In this document: one piece after another, positions 34,146 to 42,762 of the stretch | Numbering within the stretch: the first letter of the stretch is position 1 | Layout: each line of letters starts with the position of its first letter | Origin: Paracoccaceae bacterium | GTDB lineage: Bacteria > Pseudomonadota > Alphaproteobacteria > Rhodobacterales > Rhodobacteraceae | Length of the DNA stretch: 46,705 nt | Direction: 5' to 3' | NCBI GenBank assembly: GCA_007692585.1 | Contig: REBU01000040.1 | Coordinates: 1-46,705 of the forward strand | Translations under genes and position numbers: made by a program | The notes under the pieces: generated by a model | What the model was told of the DNA's origin: nothing | What the model saw: the letters and a program-made list of their open reading frames with translations, nothing else | Database searches by the model: none

Positions 34146-34187
34146 TGTCAGTCCATATGGACATATATGTGTAAATAATACTGGACA
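34146..34187. promoter_or_regulatory. Paired CrtJ/PpsR operators in the crtE-crtD divergent promoter
   Basis: Two TGT-N12-ACA sites, 34146-34163 and 34170-34187, are 6 bp apart, in the 94-nt gap between the crtE and crtD start codons. Spacing suggests cooperative repressor binding that controls both directions. Exact -35 and -10 boxes are not clear. Confidence 0.82.
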
Positions 34188-34217
34188 GTTTGGGCGAAAG
34201 AGTCAAGAATCTCTGAC

Positions 34218-35762
34218 ATGAGTGGTGAAAAAGACTCGGTCCTTGTGATTGGCGCCGGAATTGGCGGCCTCGCGGCCAGCATCAGGCTGGCCGCAGCGGG
34301 CGTGCCTGTCACATTGGTCGAAGCGCATGACTGGCCCGGCGGCAAGATGCGCACGACGCCCAGCCCCGCAGGCCCGGTCGATGCCGGCCCGACCGTGCTG
34401 ACGATGCGCACGGTCTTCGACGATCTGTTCGCGGCGGCTGACACATCGCTTGACGCGCATCTGACGCTGACGCCCCTGCTGGTGCTCGCGCGCCATCACT
34501 GGCGCTGCGGGGCGCGGCTGGATCTGGTCGGCGATGGCGCGGCCAATGCCGATGCGATCGGGGGTGCCTTCGGGGCCAAGGCCCGTGCCGAGTTTCTGGC
34601 CTTCGACCGCGCGACGACGGCGCTCTATCGTGCCTTCGCGGACCCCATCATGCATGCCCCGCGCCCCAGCGCACTGGGGGCCGCGCGCGCAGCGCTCTCG
34701 GACCCGCGCGTGCTGCCCTGGCTGCAACCCGGTCTGACGCTGGAGCGCGCGCTCGCGCGCAGTTTCACTGACCCGCGCCTGCGCCAGCTGTTCGGGCGCT
34801 ATGCGACTTATGTGGGCGGCAATCCGCTGCGCGCGCCCGCGATCCTTGCGCTGATCTGGCAGGCGGAAGCGGCGGGCGTCTGGTCGGTTGCTGGCGGGAT
34901 GGCGCGGCTGGCGCAGGCGCTGGCGGACGTATTCACAAGCCTGGGCGGGGTGCTGCGGCTGGGCTGTCCGGTCACGCGGCTGATCGCCGAGGGCGGGCAG
35001 ATCACAGGCGCGGAACTGGGGGGCGGGGAGCGTCTGGCCGCGCGGCAGATCGTCTTCAACGGCGATCCCGCAGCGCTGCCGCATCTTCTGGACGCGCCCG
35101 CTGTGGCCGGGACGCAGGTGCAGCCGCGCAGCCTGTCGGCCCATGTCTGGACGCTGGCCGCCGAGGTTGGCGCGCAGGGTCTGGGCGGGGATGCGCTGGC
35201 CTATCACACTGTGTTTTTCGCCGATGACGCGGCGCGCGAATTCGGCCCGCTTGCGCGTGGTGAAATCCCGCGCGACCCCACGATCTATGTCTGCGCGCAG
35301 GATCGCGCGGGCCCGCCGCCCCAAGGGCCGGAACGGTTCCAGTTCATCCTGAACGCGCCCGCGACAGGCCCCAACCTCGAGGACATCCCATGCGAGACAG
35401 ATCCCTGCACGCGGCTGAACGCCTTCGGCCTGCATCTGACGCCGCAGGCCGAAACCCTGACCAGCCCGGCCCGTTTCGCGCAGCTTTTTCCGCACAGTCG
35501 CGGAGCGCTCTATGGCCGCAGCCCGGACAGCACGCTGGCGACCTTTCTGCGGCCCACGGCGCGGACACGGATCGCGGGGCTCTATCTGGCGGGGGGCGGC
35601 GTGCATCCGGGGGCGGGTGTGCCGATGGCAGCGCTCTCGGGCCAGCACGCGGCGGCAGCGGTGCTCAGCGACCGGATTTCCGCACCCATGTCGCGCCCGA
35701 TGGCTATGCGTGGTGGTATATTGACGGGATCAGCGATGACGGGGCCCGCGCCGTCTCGGTGA
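34218..35762 (+). CDS. crtD: Methoxyneurosporene/hydroxyneurosporene desaturase (CrtD)
   Basis: This 514-residue FAD-dependent oxidoreductase of the CrtI family introduces a C-3,4 double bond in the spheroidene pathway. The dinucleotide fold is VLVIGAGIGGLAASIRLAAAGVPVTLVEA, then GGKMRT; the C-terminal FAD motif is LYLAGGGVHPGAGVPMAALSGQ. The last 4 nt overlap the assigned crtC start, and the final ~28 residues lie on DNA that also encodes conserved-looking CrtC sequence in another frame. Confidence 0.94.
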   Translation: MSGEKDSVLVIGAGIGGLAASIRLAAAGVPVTLVEAHDWPGGKMRTTPSPAGPVDAGPTVLTMRTVFDDLFAAADTSLDAHLTLTPLLVLARHHWRCGARLDLVGDGAANADAIGGAFGAKARAEFLAFDRATTALYRAFADPIMHAPRPSALGAARAALSDPRVLPWLQPGLTLERALARSFTDPRLRQLFGRYATYVGGNPLRAPAILALIWQAEAAGVWSVAGGMARLAQALADVFTSLGGVLRLGCPVTRLIAEGGQITGAELGGGERLAARQIVFNGDPAALPHLLDAPAVAGTQVQPRSLSAHVWTLAAEVGAQGLGGDALAYHTVFFADDAAREFGPLARGEIPRDPTIYVCAQDRAGPPPQGPERFQFILNAPATGPNLEDIPCETDPCTRLNAFGLHLTPQAETLTSPARFAQLFPHSRGALYGRSPDSTLATFLRPTARTRIAGLYLAGGGVHPGAGVPMAALSGQHAAAAVLSDRISAPMSRPMAMRGGILTGSAMTGPAPSR

Positions 35763-36601
35763 TCGGCTTCATCGGTTCGGTGTTTTCGCCCTGGTATCGC
35801 TGGTCGGGGCGGCGCGATCCGCAAAACCATTGCTGCATCAATGTCGCCACTTACGGCCCGCAGGGGCGGTTCACGATGACCGACCGGGGCCGCCCGGCCC
35901 TGCGCCAGTCGGAAGATGTGTTCGAGGTGGGGCCGTCTAGCATCCGCTGGGACGGCGACCGACTGGTGATCGAGGTCAACGAGATCTCCGCGCCGCCGGT
36001 CATCAGCCGGGTGCGCGGCACAATCACGCTGCACCCCGAGGCGCTGTTCGGCCAGAGCCATGACCTGACGCCGGATGGGCGCCACCGCTGGCAGCCCTTC
36101 GCGCCGATCGCGCGGATCGAGGTGGATCTCGCGCCGGGACATAAATGGCAGGGGCATGGCTATTTCGACGCGAATTTCGGCGATGCGGCGCTGGAGGCAG
36201 ATTTCAATTACTGGACCTGGGGGCGGTTTCCGCGTGCGGGGGGGACGACGTGCTTCTATGACGCGACCCTGCGCGATGGGACGGCGCAGGAAACCGCGCT
36301 GCATTTCCACCCCGACGGGCGGATGGAGCCCTTCGCGGCCCCGCCAAAAGCGCGCATGGCCCGCAGCCTCTGGGCGCTGCGGCGCGAGACGCGCGCGGAT
36401 GCAGGCACGACCCCGCGCCAAAGGCTCGCGATGCTGGACGCGCCCTTTTACACGCGTGCCGCCGTGGAAACGCAGATCGACGGCGAGCGCTGCATCGGTG
36501 TGCATGAAGCGCTCGACCTGCGCCGCTTTGCGCAACCGCTGCTGAAGCCCATGCTGGCCGTGCGCGTGCCCAGACGGCGCAACTGGCATTTCGCCGAATG
36601 A
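35759..36601 (+). CDS. crtC: Hydroxyneurosporene hydratase/synthase (CrtC)
   Basis: This protein hydrates the terminal psi-end of neurosporene or spheroidene precursors. The GTG at 35759 overlaps the crtD stop codon and gives 280 residues, about the known length; conserved segments are IGFIGSVFSPWYRWSGRRDP, HCCINVATYGPQGRF, and FGQSHDLTPDGRHRWQPFAP. However, the same frame continues upstream with a CrtC-like stretch (GYAWWYIDGISDDG) for at least 80 nt without any ATG, GTG or TTG, so the real N-terminus may be longer and start unusually. It converges on bchO. Confidence 0.86.
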   Translation: MIGFIGSVFSPWYRWSGRRDPQNHCCINVATYGPQGRFTMTDRGRPALRQSEDVFEVGPSSIRWDGDRLVIEVNEISAPPVISRVRGTITLHPEALFGQSHDLTPDGRHRWQPFAPIARIEVDLAPGHKWQGHGYFDANFGDAALEADFNYWTWGRFPRAGGTTCFYDATLRDGTAQETALHFHPDGRMEPFAAPPKARMARSLWALRRETRADAGTTPRQRLAMLDAPFYTRAAVETQIDGERCIGVHEALDLRRFAQPLLKPMLAVRVPRRRNWHFAE

Positions 36602-36604
36602 CAG

Positions 36605-36674
36605 CCCGCCCGGCGGCCACGCCGGGCAGCGCCCCCGAAGGGCATGGGCGGGCGGGTGGGCCCTGAGGGGGCGC
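36605..36674. terminator. Palindrome cluster between convergent crtC and bchO
   Basis: This 74-nt gap between convergent crtC and bchO is highly GC-rich. Inverted repeats nest: GCCCGCCC with GGGCGGGC as an outer pair, CGGCG with CGCCG inside, and AGCGCCCCC (from about 36628) with GGGGGCGCT (ending 36675). The arrangement fits a bidirectional terminator or a REP-type element. Confidence 0.5.
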
Positions 36675-36675
36675 T

Positions 36676-37569
36676 CTACCCCCTCGGCTCCGCTTCCGCG
36701 ACCAGCGACAGCCCGCCACTGTTGCGGCCCAGAAAGGGCAGGATCAGGGCGGCGACGCGCTCGGGCACTTCTTCATGCACCAGATGGCCATAGCCTGCGA
36801 TTTCGGCATATTCCGCGCGCCCCAAAGCCGCGCTTGCCGCGCGCGAGATGCGGGCCGGCACAGCGCGATCCGCGTCACTGGCGATCAGCAGCACCGGCAC
36901 CATGATCTGCGGCAGCCGCTCGATCAACGGCTCAAGCTGCCATTGCGCCATCATTCCCAAAGTGCCCTCGATATGGCGCGGATCGGTCACCAGCCGCTGA
37001 TAGAGCGCCACGCCATCCGGCGTCAGGCTGGACCCGGTGCCTTTCAGCAGGCTTTCAACCTGACTGCGCTTTGACGCCATACGCGTCACGATTGCCGCGA
37101 CGAAGGGGCTTGCAGACATGGCTTTCGCCAGTTTCGGAAACAGCCAGCCCGCGAAACCGTCAAACGGCCCAAGGGCTGCATTGATCCCCAGCACGGCGCG
37201 GGGCGGGCGGGGCAGCACTTCGGCCATGCGCAGCGAAATCGCCGCGCCCGCCGAATGGCCGATGATCGCGTCGGGCTGCCAGCCCTGATCGGCGCAGAGC
37301 GTCGCCAGATCATCGGCCATCGCATCAAGCCCCAGCCGCAGCATCCCGCCTGCACGCGTAAACCCCTGCCCCGGCAGATCGGGCATGATCAGCCGGTAGC
37401 CCGGCAGATGCGGCACCAGCGGGTGAAAACTATGCGCCGAGGCCCCGGCCCCGTGCAGCATCAACACATCCGGCCCCTGGCCTGTGATCTGCACATGCCA
37501 GTCATGCGGGCGGCAGCGGATGCGCCGCGAGTGCTGTCGCAGCGGCCAGTCCGGGGGGATGAGTTGCAT
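36676..37569 (-). CDS. bchO: Magnesium-chelatase-associated alpha/beta hydrolase (BchO)
   Basis: This 297-residue alpha/beta-hydrolase fold protein has the oxyanion stretch LMLHGAGASAHSF, nucleophile elbow GHSAGAA and C-terminal GYGHLVHEEVPE with the catalytic-type His. BchO accompanies magnesium chelatase genes, but its reaction is not established. MQLIPPDWPL at 37569 is the start (GGGAG 8 nt upstream); a frame to 37620 would run into bchD. The order crtA-bchI-bchD-bchO is the Rhodobacter pattern. Confidence 0.93.
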   Translation of the reverse strand: MQLIPPDWPLRQHSRRIRCRPHDWHVQITGQGPDVLMLHGAGASAHSFHPLVPHLPGYRLIMPDLPGQGFTRAGGMLRLGLDAMADDLATLCADQGWQPDAIIGHSAGAAISLRMAEVLPRPPRAVLGINAALGPFDGFAGWLFPKLAKAMSASPFVAAIVTRMASKRSQVESLLKGTGSSLTPDGVALYQRLVTDPRHIEGTLGMMAQWQLEPLIERLPQIMVPVLLIASDADRAVPARISRAASAALGRAEYAEIAGYGHLVHEEVPERVAALILPFLGRNSGGLSLVAEAEPRG

Positions 37570-37573
37570 CGCG

Positions 37574-39289
37574 CTAGCTCCCCAAAGCCGCCGAAAGCGT
37601 GGCTTGCAGGCTGCGGGCATCGGCGCGCGGCAGCGCGATCAGCGTCGCGCGCATCTCGGCACTCAGTTCCGCCAGTTGTGGCTTGGGGCGCAGGCTGGTG
37701 TCGATGACAAGCGCGGGGATGGATTTCGCGGCAATCGCGCGGGCGAACTGCGTGGCCTCAAGCGCCGCCTGCGCGCGATCGGCGCGACCGTCCAGCGCGA
37801 TATTGCCGCGCCCGTCGGTCAGGAAGGCCAGCGTGGGCGTCATGCCATGACTGCGGGCCTGATCGGCTGTAGCAAGGGCCAGTTGCAGCGCATGCGCCAG
37901 CGGCGTCGCGCCGCCCCCCGGCAGCCCTGCAAGGCGGCGCTTGGTCTGCACCAGCGAGCGCGAGGGCGGCAGGCAGAGCTCCGCGTGATGTCCGCGAAAG
38001 GCGATCAGCGCCACATGGTCGCGGGTCGAATAGGCTTCGGCCAGCATCAATTCCACGGCGCCCTTGGCCTCGGCCAGACGTGCAACCGCTGCAGAACCGG
38101 ACGCATCCACGACGAAGATCAGCACGCGATCCGTCTGGTCGCGGTAGCGTTTGATGCGGATATCGGACGGCATGAGCAGCAGCCGGTCACCGCGATCCGG
38201 CATCATCGCGCGGCGCATTTTCTGCCAGGGCGCGGCCTGACGCAGGGTCGCCACCACATCGACCCGCGCGCCCGCGCCGGGCTTGCCCGCGCGCGAGGGC
38301 ATGGGGCGGCCGCGCCGCATGGATTTGCGCATGGCCCCTGCCCCGGAATTGGCCCCCGCGGCGCGGCTCAGACGCGCGGCCTGCAATTGTGCCAGAAGCC
38401 CCGGTGGGAGCGCGGCGCGAGCGGCGTCAATGAGCATCTCGTCGGGCAGCTCAAATTCGCTCTGGTCGCGGTCGCGCCCGTCCTCGGGCTGGTCCTGCGG
38501 GGGGTCTGGCGGGGCCTCTTGCGGCTCCGGCGCGTCTTCGGGAAAATGCAGGGCCTTGTGGGCGTAGCACAGCGCGACGGCGATCTGGAGATCGGCCTCG
38601 TCTATCGCATCGGCCCCGCGCCATGCGGCATGGGCGCGTGCGCAGGCAACCGCAAGCAGCGGCGCACGCAGGCTGGTGATGCCCAGATCAGCCGCGACCC
38701 GGACCAGTCGCGGGGCGGCGTCGCCGGGGGCGATGCGGGCCAGCCGGGCTTGTGCCATCGCGATCATAGGCAGGGGCAGGGTCAGATCGGCGCTCTCGCC
38801 GTAAGTGATGCCATCGAGATCGAGAAACAGTCCCAGACGGTCACTGAGCGCAAGCGGCAGGCCCTCGCCATCCTCGGCGGCTTCATCCAGCGCCAGAAGC
38901 GACAGGGTCGGGTCATCGTCAAGCGCCTGCCCCAGCCGCACCGCAAGGCCCGGGGGGCAGCGTTCGGCCATGGTCAGCGCCAGGAGGCCCGGTCGTTCGA
39001 GCAGCCCGGCATGGTGGTGCAATTCGCCGGTGGCCAGCGTCGCCGACAGGTCCATGCCGCCGCTGAGCGCGTCCTCGGCCATGAACGGGTGCAGTTTGCG
39101 CGGGCTGAGCGCCGCGAGCCCCGCCATCACCCGGTCGCGCACCGGCCCGGACCGCCCCCGCAGCCACAGCCCGCGCAGCCCCGCCGGGTCGACCACCATG
39201 AGCGTGAGCGCCAGCGTGACCATGGACCAGGGATCGGTCGGGGGTGGTGGGCGGCCCGGGGTGTCGCTGGTGTCGTCATAGGGGGTCAT
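37574..39289 (-). CDS. bchD: Magnesium chelatase subunit D
   Basis: This 571-residue AAA+-like subunit forms the motor platform with BchI. The N-terminal half is a degenerate AAA domain; a Pro/Asp/Glu-rich linker (about residues 255-300) follows, and a von Willebrand A domain fills the C-terminal part with the MIDAS motif VVDASGSAA and the later TDGRGNIAL. Start MTPYDDTSD at 39289 is preferred over a frame to 39520 that overlaps bchI. Confidence 0.94.
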   Translation of the reverse strand: MTPYDDTSDTPGRPPPPTDPWSMVTLALTLMVVDPAGLRGLWLRGRSGPVRDRVMAGLAALSPRKLHPFMAEDALSGGMDLSATLATGELHHHAGLLERPGLLALTMAERCPPGLAVRLGQALDDDPTLSLLALDEAAEDGEGLPLALSDRLGLFLDLDGITYGESADLTLPLPMIAMAQARLARIAPGDAAPRLVRVAADLGITSLRAPLLAVACARAHAAWRGADAIDEADLQIAVALCYAHKALHFPEDAPEPQEAPPDPPQDQPEDGRDRDQSEFELPDEMLIDAARAALPPGLLAQLQAARLSRAAGANSGAGAMRKSMRRGRPMPSRAGKPGAGARVDVVATLRQAAPWQKMRRAMMPDRGDRLLLMPSDIRIKRYRDQTDRVLIFVVDASGSAAVARLAEAKGAVELMLAEAYSTRDHVALIAFRGHHAELCLPPSRSLVQTKRRLAGLPGGGATPLAHALQLALATADQARSHGMTPTLAFLTDGRGNIALDGRADRAQAALEATQFARAIAAKSIPALVIDTSLRPKPQLAELSAEMRATLIALPRADARSLQATLSAALGS

Positions 39290-39316
39290 GCGCAAGGCTT
39301 TTGTCTGAGGGAAAGC

Positions 39317-39370
39317 AGGGGGGGCGCTGCCCCCCCTGCACCCCCCCGGGATATTTGGACAAGGATGAAA
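39317..39370 (-). repeat. REP-like palindromic element, copy 2 (bchI-bchD junction)
   Basis: On the reverse strand this matches copy 1: TTTCATCCTTG, three variable bases, AAATATCCC, a G-run and GGGGGGCAGCGCCCCCC. The strand is opposite to copy 1 relative to the chromosome. It fills most of the 88-nt gap between bchI and bchD and forms a strong hairpin that may affect read-through to bchD. Confidence 0.6.
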
Positions 39371-39377
39371 GCAGCCG

Positions 39378-40379
39378 TCATGGCAGCACCTCGGCCAATT
39401 GGCGGGCGACGCGGGCGGTCGAGCCCGCATCATCGAGCGGGTCGCGGCGCAGGCGGTGGCGCAGGGCCATGGGGGCGGCCTGGCGGATATGGGCGCGGGT
39501 GAGCTCGGCGGCGCCGTCAAGAGCGGCGAGCGCGCGGGCGGTGCGCAGAAGCGTCAATTCACCGCGCAGCCCGTCCGAGCCCAGCGCAAGGCAGACCGAG
39601 GCGCAGTCATGCAGCGCGACATTCGAGGTGCGGACATGCGGCAGGGCTGCACGGGCGTCGAGGATGCGGGCGCGCAGCGCTGCGTCCTGTGGCTGCCATT
39701 CGGCCATGAAGGCCGTGTGGTTGGTCTCGTAAGCGTCGCGGCGGCGGATGACTTCGACGCGGGTCTCGATCTCCTTGGGGCTGGTGACTTCGACCGACAG
39801 GCCGAAGCGGTCGAGAAGCTGGGGGCGGAGTTCCCCTTCTTCGGGGTTACCGGAGCCCACCAGCACGAAGCGGGCCGGGTGGCGGATCGACATGCCTTCG
39901 CGTTCGACCACGTTTTCGCCCGATTGCGCCACATCCAGCAGCAGATCGACGATGTGATCTTCGAGCAGATTCACTTCGTCGATATAGAGGTAGCCGCGAT
40001 TGGCCCGCGCCAGAAGCCCGGCCTGAAAGGCTTTTTCGCCGCGTGTGAGCGCGCGTTCAATGTCGAGCGCGCCGGTCACGCGGTCCTCGGAGACGCCCAG
40101 CGGCAGGTCCACGACAGGCGTGGGGCGGGTCTCAACCTCGCTCGTCGTGACTTCGGCCCAATCGGGGCAATCCTCGGGCCGCGCGGAATTGACCGGGCAG
40201 CCCTTGACGGCCTCTATGGGCGGCAGGAGCGCGGCGAGCGCCCGCACGGCGGTCGATTTGCCGGTCCCGCGATCGCCGAAGACCAGCACCCCGCCGATCG
40301 AGGCGTCGATCGCGGTCAGGATCATCGCGGTTTTCATCTCGTCCTGTCCGACGATGGCGGTGAAGGGGAACGGCGTCAT
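39378..40379 (-). CDS. bchI: Magnesium chelatase subunit I (AAA+ ATPase)
   Basis: This 333-residue AAA+ ATPase drives Mg insertion into protoporphyrin IX with BchD and BchH. The Walker A motif is GDRGTGKST (about residues 33-41), Walker B with YIDEVNLLEDHIVD, sensor-type VLVGSGNPEEGELRPQLLDRFGL, and the sensor-2 region. Start MTPFPF at 40379 overlaps the crtA stop by 4 nt. Confidence 0.96.
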   Translation of the reverse strand: MTPFPFTAIVGQDEMKTAMILTAIDASIGGVLVFGDRGTGKSTAVRALAALLPPIEAVKGCPVNSARPEDCPDWAEVTTSEVETRPTPVVDLPLGVSEDRVTGALDIERALTRGEKAFQAGLLARANRGYLYIDEVNLLEDHIVDLLLDVAQSGENVVEREGMSIRHPARFVLVGSGNPEEGELRPQLLDRFGLSVEVTSPKEIETRVEVIRRRDAYETNHTAFMAEWQPQDAALRARILDARAALPHVRTSNVALHDCASVCLALGSDGLRGELTLLRTARALAALDGAAELTRAHIRQAAPMALRHRLRRDPLDDAGSTARVARQLAEVLP

Positions 40380-41086
40380 GCGGCTTCCTTTTCTGCAATG
40401 GGGGCAAGGGGCGCGCGGCCCTGCCATGTGCCCTGCGTGCCGCTGACGCGGAAGCGGGCATAGAGTTCTTCATTGAACCAGCCCTGAGCGCGCACGGCCT
40501 GAATGGCCTCGGCATGTGCGCCGCGCCGGGCGAAGGCGGCCATGGCATCGGCATCGGGCCAGACCGAGAAGGTCACCTGATGCAGAAGCGGGACTTCGCC
40601 AATGCCGATCTTGAAGATCACATTCGGGTCGCTGCCGACCTTGGCCGAAATATCGGGCACCCGTCCCCAGAAACGCAGCGCATGCGCGGGTTTCACTGTG
40701 GCGCGGGTCATGGCGGCGATGGGGCCATCTTCGGGGCCGGAGCCTTCGGGCGCGAAGGGGGCGACGCCCGCCCATTGCCCGCGGGCGGAATAGGGTTCGA
40801 GAAAGAGCGTGCAGCTTTCATCCGCCTTGGCGCGCCAGCTGGTAAAGGGTTTGCGCGCGAGCCCTGCCTCGGCCAGATCGCGGCTGTCCCAGGCGCACAG
40901 GATCGCCCATGTGCCCCAGTTGGGGCGCGGCGTGAAGCCTTCGCCCGTGCCAGAGCCGCAGAGCTTCCAGAACTGCAGCCCGTCAAGCTGCGGCAGGACA
41001 AAGCGCGCGGCGCCCATCTGCCCCAGAACCCAGAGCCTCGTCAGCGCCGTATCGAAACGAAACAGCGACAAGGTGACAGTTTGCAT
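40376..41086 (-). CDS. crtA: Spheroidene monooxygenase (CrtA)
   Basis: This 236-residue protein of the CrtA family inserts the keto group that turns yellow spheroidene into red spheroidenone when oxygen is present. Conserved stretches are VTLSLFRF at the start, QMGAARF, FWKLCGSGTGEGFTPRPNW and GIGEVPLLHQVTFSVWPDADAM. The ATG at 41086 is used, with GGGA at ribosome-binding distance; a longer frame starts with TTG at 41107. Divergent from crtI. Confidence 0.95.
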   Translation of the reverse strand: MQTVTLSLFRFDTALTRLWVLGQMGAARFVLPQLDGLQFWKLCGSGTGEGFTPRPNWGTWAILCAWDSRDLAEAGLARKPFTSWRAKADESCTLFLEPYSARGQWAGVAPFAPEGSGPEDGPIAAMTRATVKPAHALRFWGRVPDISAKVGSDPNVIFKIGIGEVPLLHQVTFSVWPDADAMAAFARRGAHAEAIQAVRAQGWFNEELYARFRVSGTQGTWQGRAPLAPIAEKEAA

Positions 41087-41120
41087 GACGATTCCCGTCC
41101 TTCTCAACTCTCGCCAAGAT

Positions 41121-41171
41121 TGTCACAAGAACTAGACATAGTAAAGTCCAGAATGTAAATCTTGATTGACA
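41121..41171. promoter_or_regulatory. Paired CrtJ/PpsR operators in the crtA-crtI divergent promoter
   Basis: TGT-N12-ACA sites at 41121-41138 and 41154-41171, separated by 15 bp, lie in the 122-nt gap between the crtA and crtI start codons. The spacing is wider than at bchC, so binding geometry may differ. Confidence 0.85.
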
Positions 41172-41208
41172 GTTGCGGTCGGTGTAAGCTGGAAAAAACA
41201 AAGCCGAG

Positions 41209-42762
41209 ATGGGAACGAAGATGCTTGATTCGACTGGACCGCAGCGCGCGATTGTGATCGGCGCAGGACTGGGGGGGCTGGCTTCGGCCATGCGGCTGGG
41301 CGCGAAGGGCTACGCTGTCACTGTCATTGACAAGCTCGACCGGCCCGGCGGGCGCGGATCCTCGATCACGCAGGGCGGGTATCGCTTCGATCTGGGGCCG
41401 ACCATTGTGACTGTGCCGCAGGGGTTGCGCGATCTCTGGGCGGCTTGCGGGCGCGATTTCGACCGCGATGTGACGCTGAAACCCATGGACCCGTTCTACG
41501 AGATCCGCTGGGAGGATGGCTCCAGCTTCACCATGCGCGGCGATGATGCCGCGATGGAGGCCGAAGTTTCGCGCCTGTCGCCCGGAGATCTGGCCGGGTT
41601 TCGCAAGTTTCTCGATGATTCCGAAGATCGCTACTGGTTCGGCTATGAAAATCTCGGGCGGCGTCCGATGAATGAGCTGTGGGAGTTGATCAAGGTGCTG
41701 CCGCGTTTCGCCTGGCTGCGCGCGGATCGCTCGGTCTATGCCCATGCAGCGCGGCGCGTGCGTGATCCGCGCCTGCGTTTCGCGCTGTCCTTTCATCCGC
41801 TTTTCATCGGTGGCGATCCGTTTCGCGTGACCTCGATGTATATTCTTGTCAGCCATCTGGAAAAGGCGTTCGGCGTGCATTACGCCATGGGCGGCGTGCA
41901 GGCGATTGCCGAGGCCATGGCGCAGGTGATCCGCGATCAGGGTGGCCATTTGATGATGGACACGGAAGTGGACGAAATCCGCGTCGAGAAGGGCCGCGCC
42001 GCCGGGATCACGCTGGCCGATGGCAGGCGGCTTGACGCCGATGTGGTCGTGTCCAATGCCGATGCGGGCCATACTTATACGCGGCTTTTGCGCAATCGGC
42101 CGCGGCGACGCTGGACGGATGCCAAGGTCAAGCGCCAGCGCTGGTCGATGGGGCTGTTCGTGTGGTATTTCGGCACGCGGGGCACGCGCGAGATGTGGCG
42201 CGATGTCGGCCATCACACCATCGTCGTGGGGCCGCGCTACCGCGACCATATTCAGGACATCTTCATCAAGGGCCATCTCGCCGAGGATATGAGCCTCTAT
42301 GTCCATCGCCCCTCGGTCACGGACCCGTCTGTGGCCCCCGATGGCGATGACACCTTCTATGTGCTCTCGCCCGTGCCGCATCTGGGCCATGACAATGGCG
42401 TGGATTGGGCGACGGAAGAAGAACCCTACCGGCTAAAGATGCTGAAAATGCTCGAAGAGCGGCTTTTGCCGGGCCTGTCGGAGCGCGTGAGCGAGAGCCT
42501 GATCTTCACGCCTGACACGTTTCGCGACCGCTATCTGTCGCCCTTGGGCGCAGGCTTTTCGATCGAGCCGCGCATCCTGCAAAGCGCCTATTTCCGGCCG
42601 CATAATGTGTCTGAGGAAGTGCCGGGGCTCTATCTTGCAGGCGCGGGCACGCATCCCGGTGCAGGCGTGCCGGGGGTGATCGGCACGGCCGAAGTGCTGG
42701 CCCAGCTTGTTCCCGATGCCGCCCCCATGGCCGCGCCTGTCCTGCCGATGGCCGCAGAATGA
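41209..42762 (+). CDS. crtI: Phytoene desaturase (CrtI)
   Basis: This 517-residue FAD-dependent desaturase converts phytoene to neurosporene. The N-terminal FAD motif is VIGAGLGGLASAMRLGAKGYAVTVIDKLDRPGGRG; SFHPLFIGGDPFRVTSMY and VHYAMGGVQAIAEAMA lie in the middle, and the C-terminal FAD motif is LYLAGAGTHPGAGVPGVIG. An alternative ATG stands at 41221. The stop codon overlaps crtB by 4 nt. Confidence 0.97.
   Translation: MGTKMLDSTGPQRAIVIGAGLGGLASAMRLGAKGYAVTVIDKLDRPGGRGSSITQGGYRFDLGPTIVTVPQGLRDLWAACGRDFDRDVTLKPMDPFYEIRWEDGSSFTMRGDDAAMEAEVSRLSPGDLAGFRKFLDDSEDRYWFGYENLGRRPMNELWELIKVLPRFAWLRADRSVYAHAARRVRDPRLRFALSFHPLFIGGDPFRVTSMYILVSHLEKAFGVHYAMGGVQAIAEAMAQVIRDQGGHLMMDTEVDEIRVEKGRAAGITLADGRRLDADVVVSNADAGHTYTRLLRNRPRRRWTDAKVKRQRWSMGLFVWYFGTRGTREMWRDVGHHTIVVGPRYRDHIQDIFIKGHLAEDMSLYVHRPSVTDPSVAPDGDDTFYVLSPVPHLGHDNGVDWATEEEPYRLKMLKMLEERLLPGLSERVSESLIFTPDTFRDRYLSPLGAGFSIEPRILQSAYFRPHNVSEEVPGLYLAGAGTHPGAGVPGVIGTAEVLAQLVPDAAPMAAPVLPMAAE

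Noticed and set aside
32315-34174. 619-codon open frame on the forward strand
   Set aside because: Antisense to crtF and crtE; it would also cover the crtE start region and its operators.
37484-39502. 672-codon open frame on the forward strand
   Set aside because: Antisense to bchD; low-complexity and without a domain.
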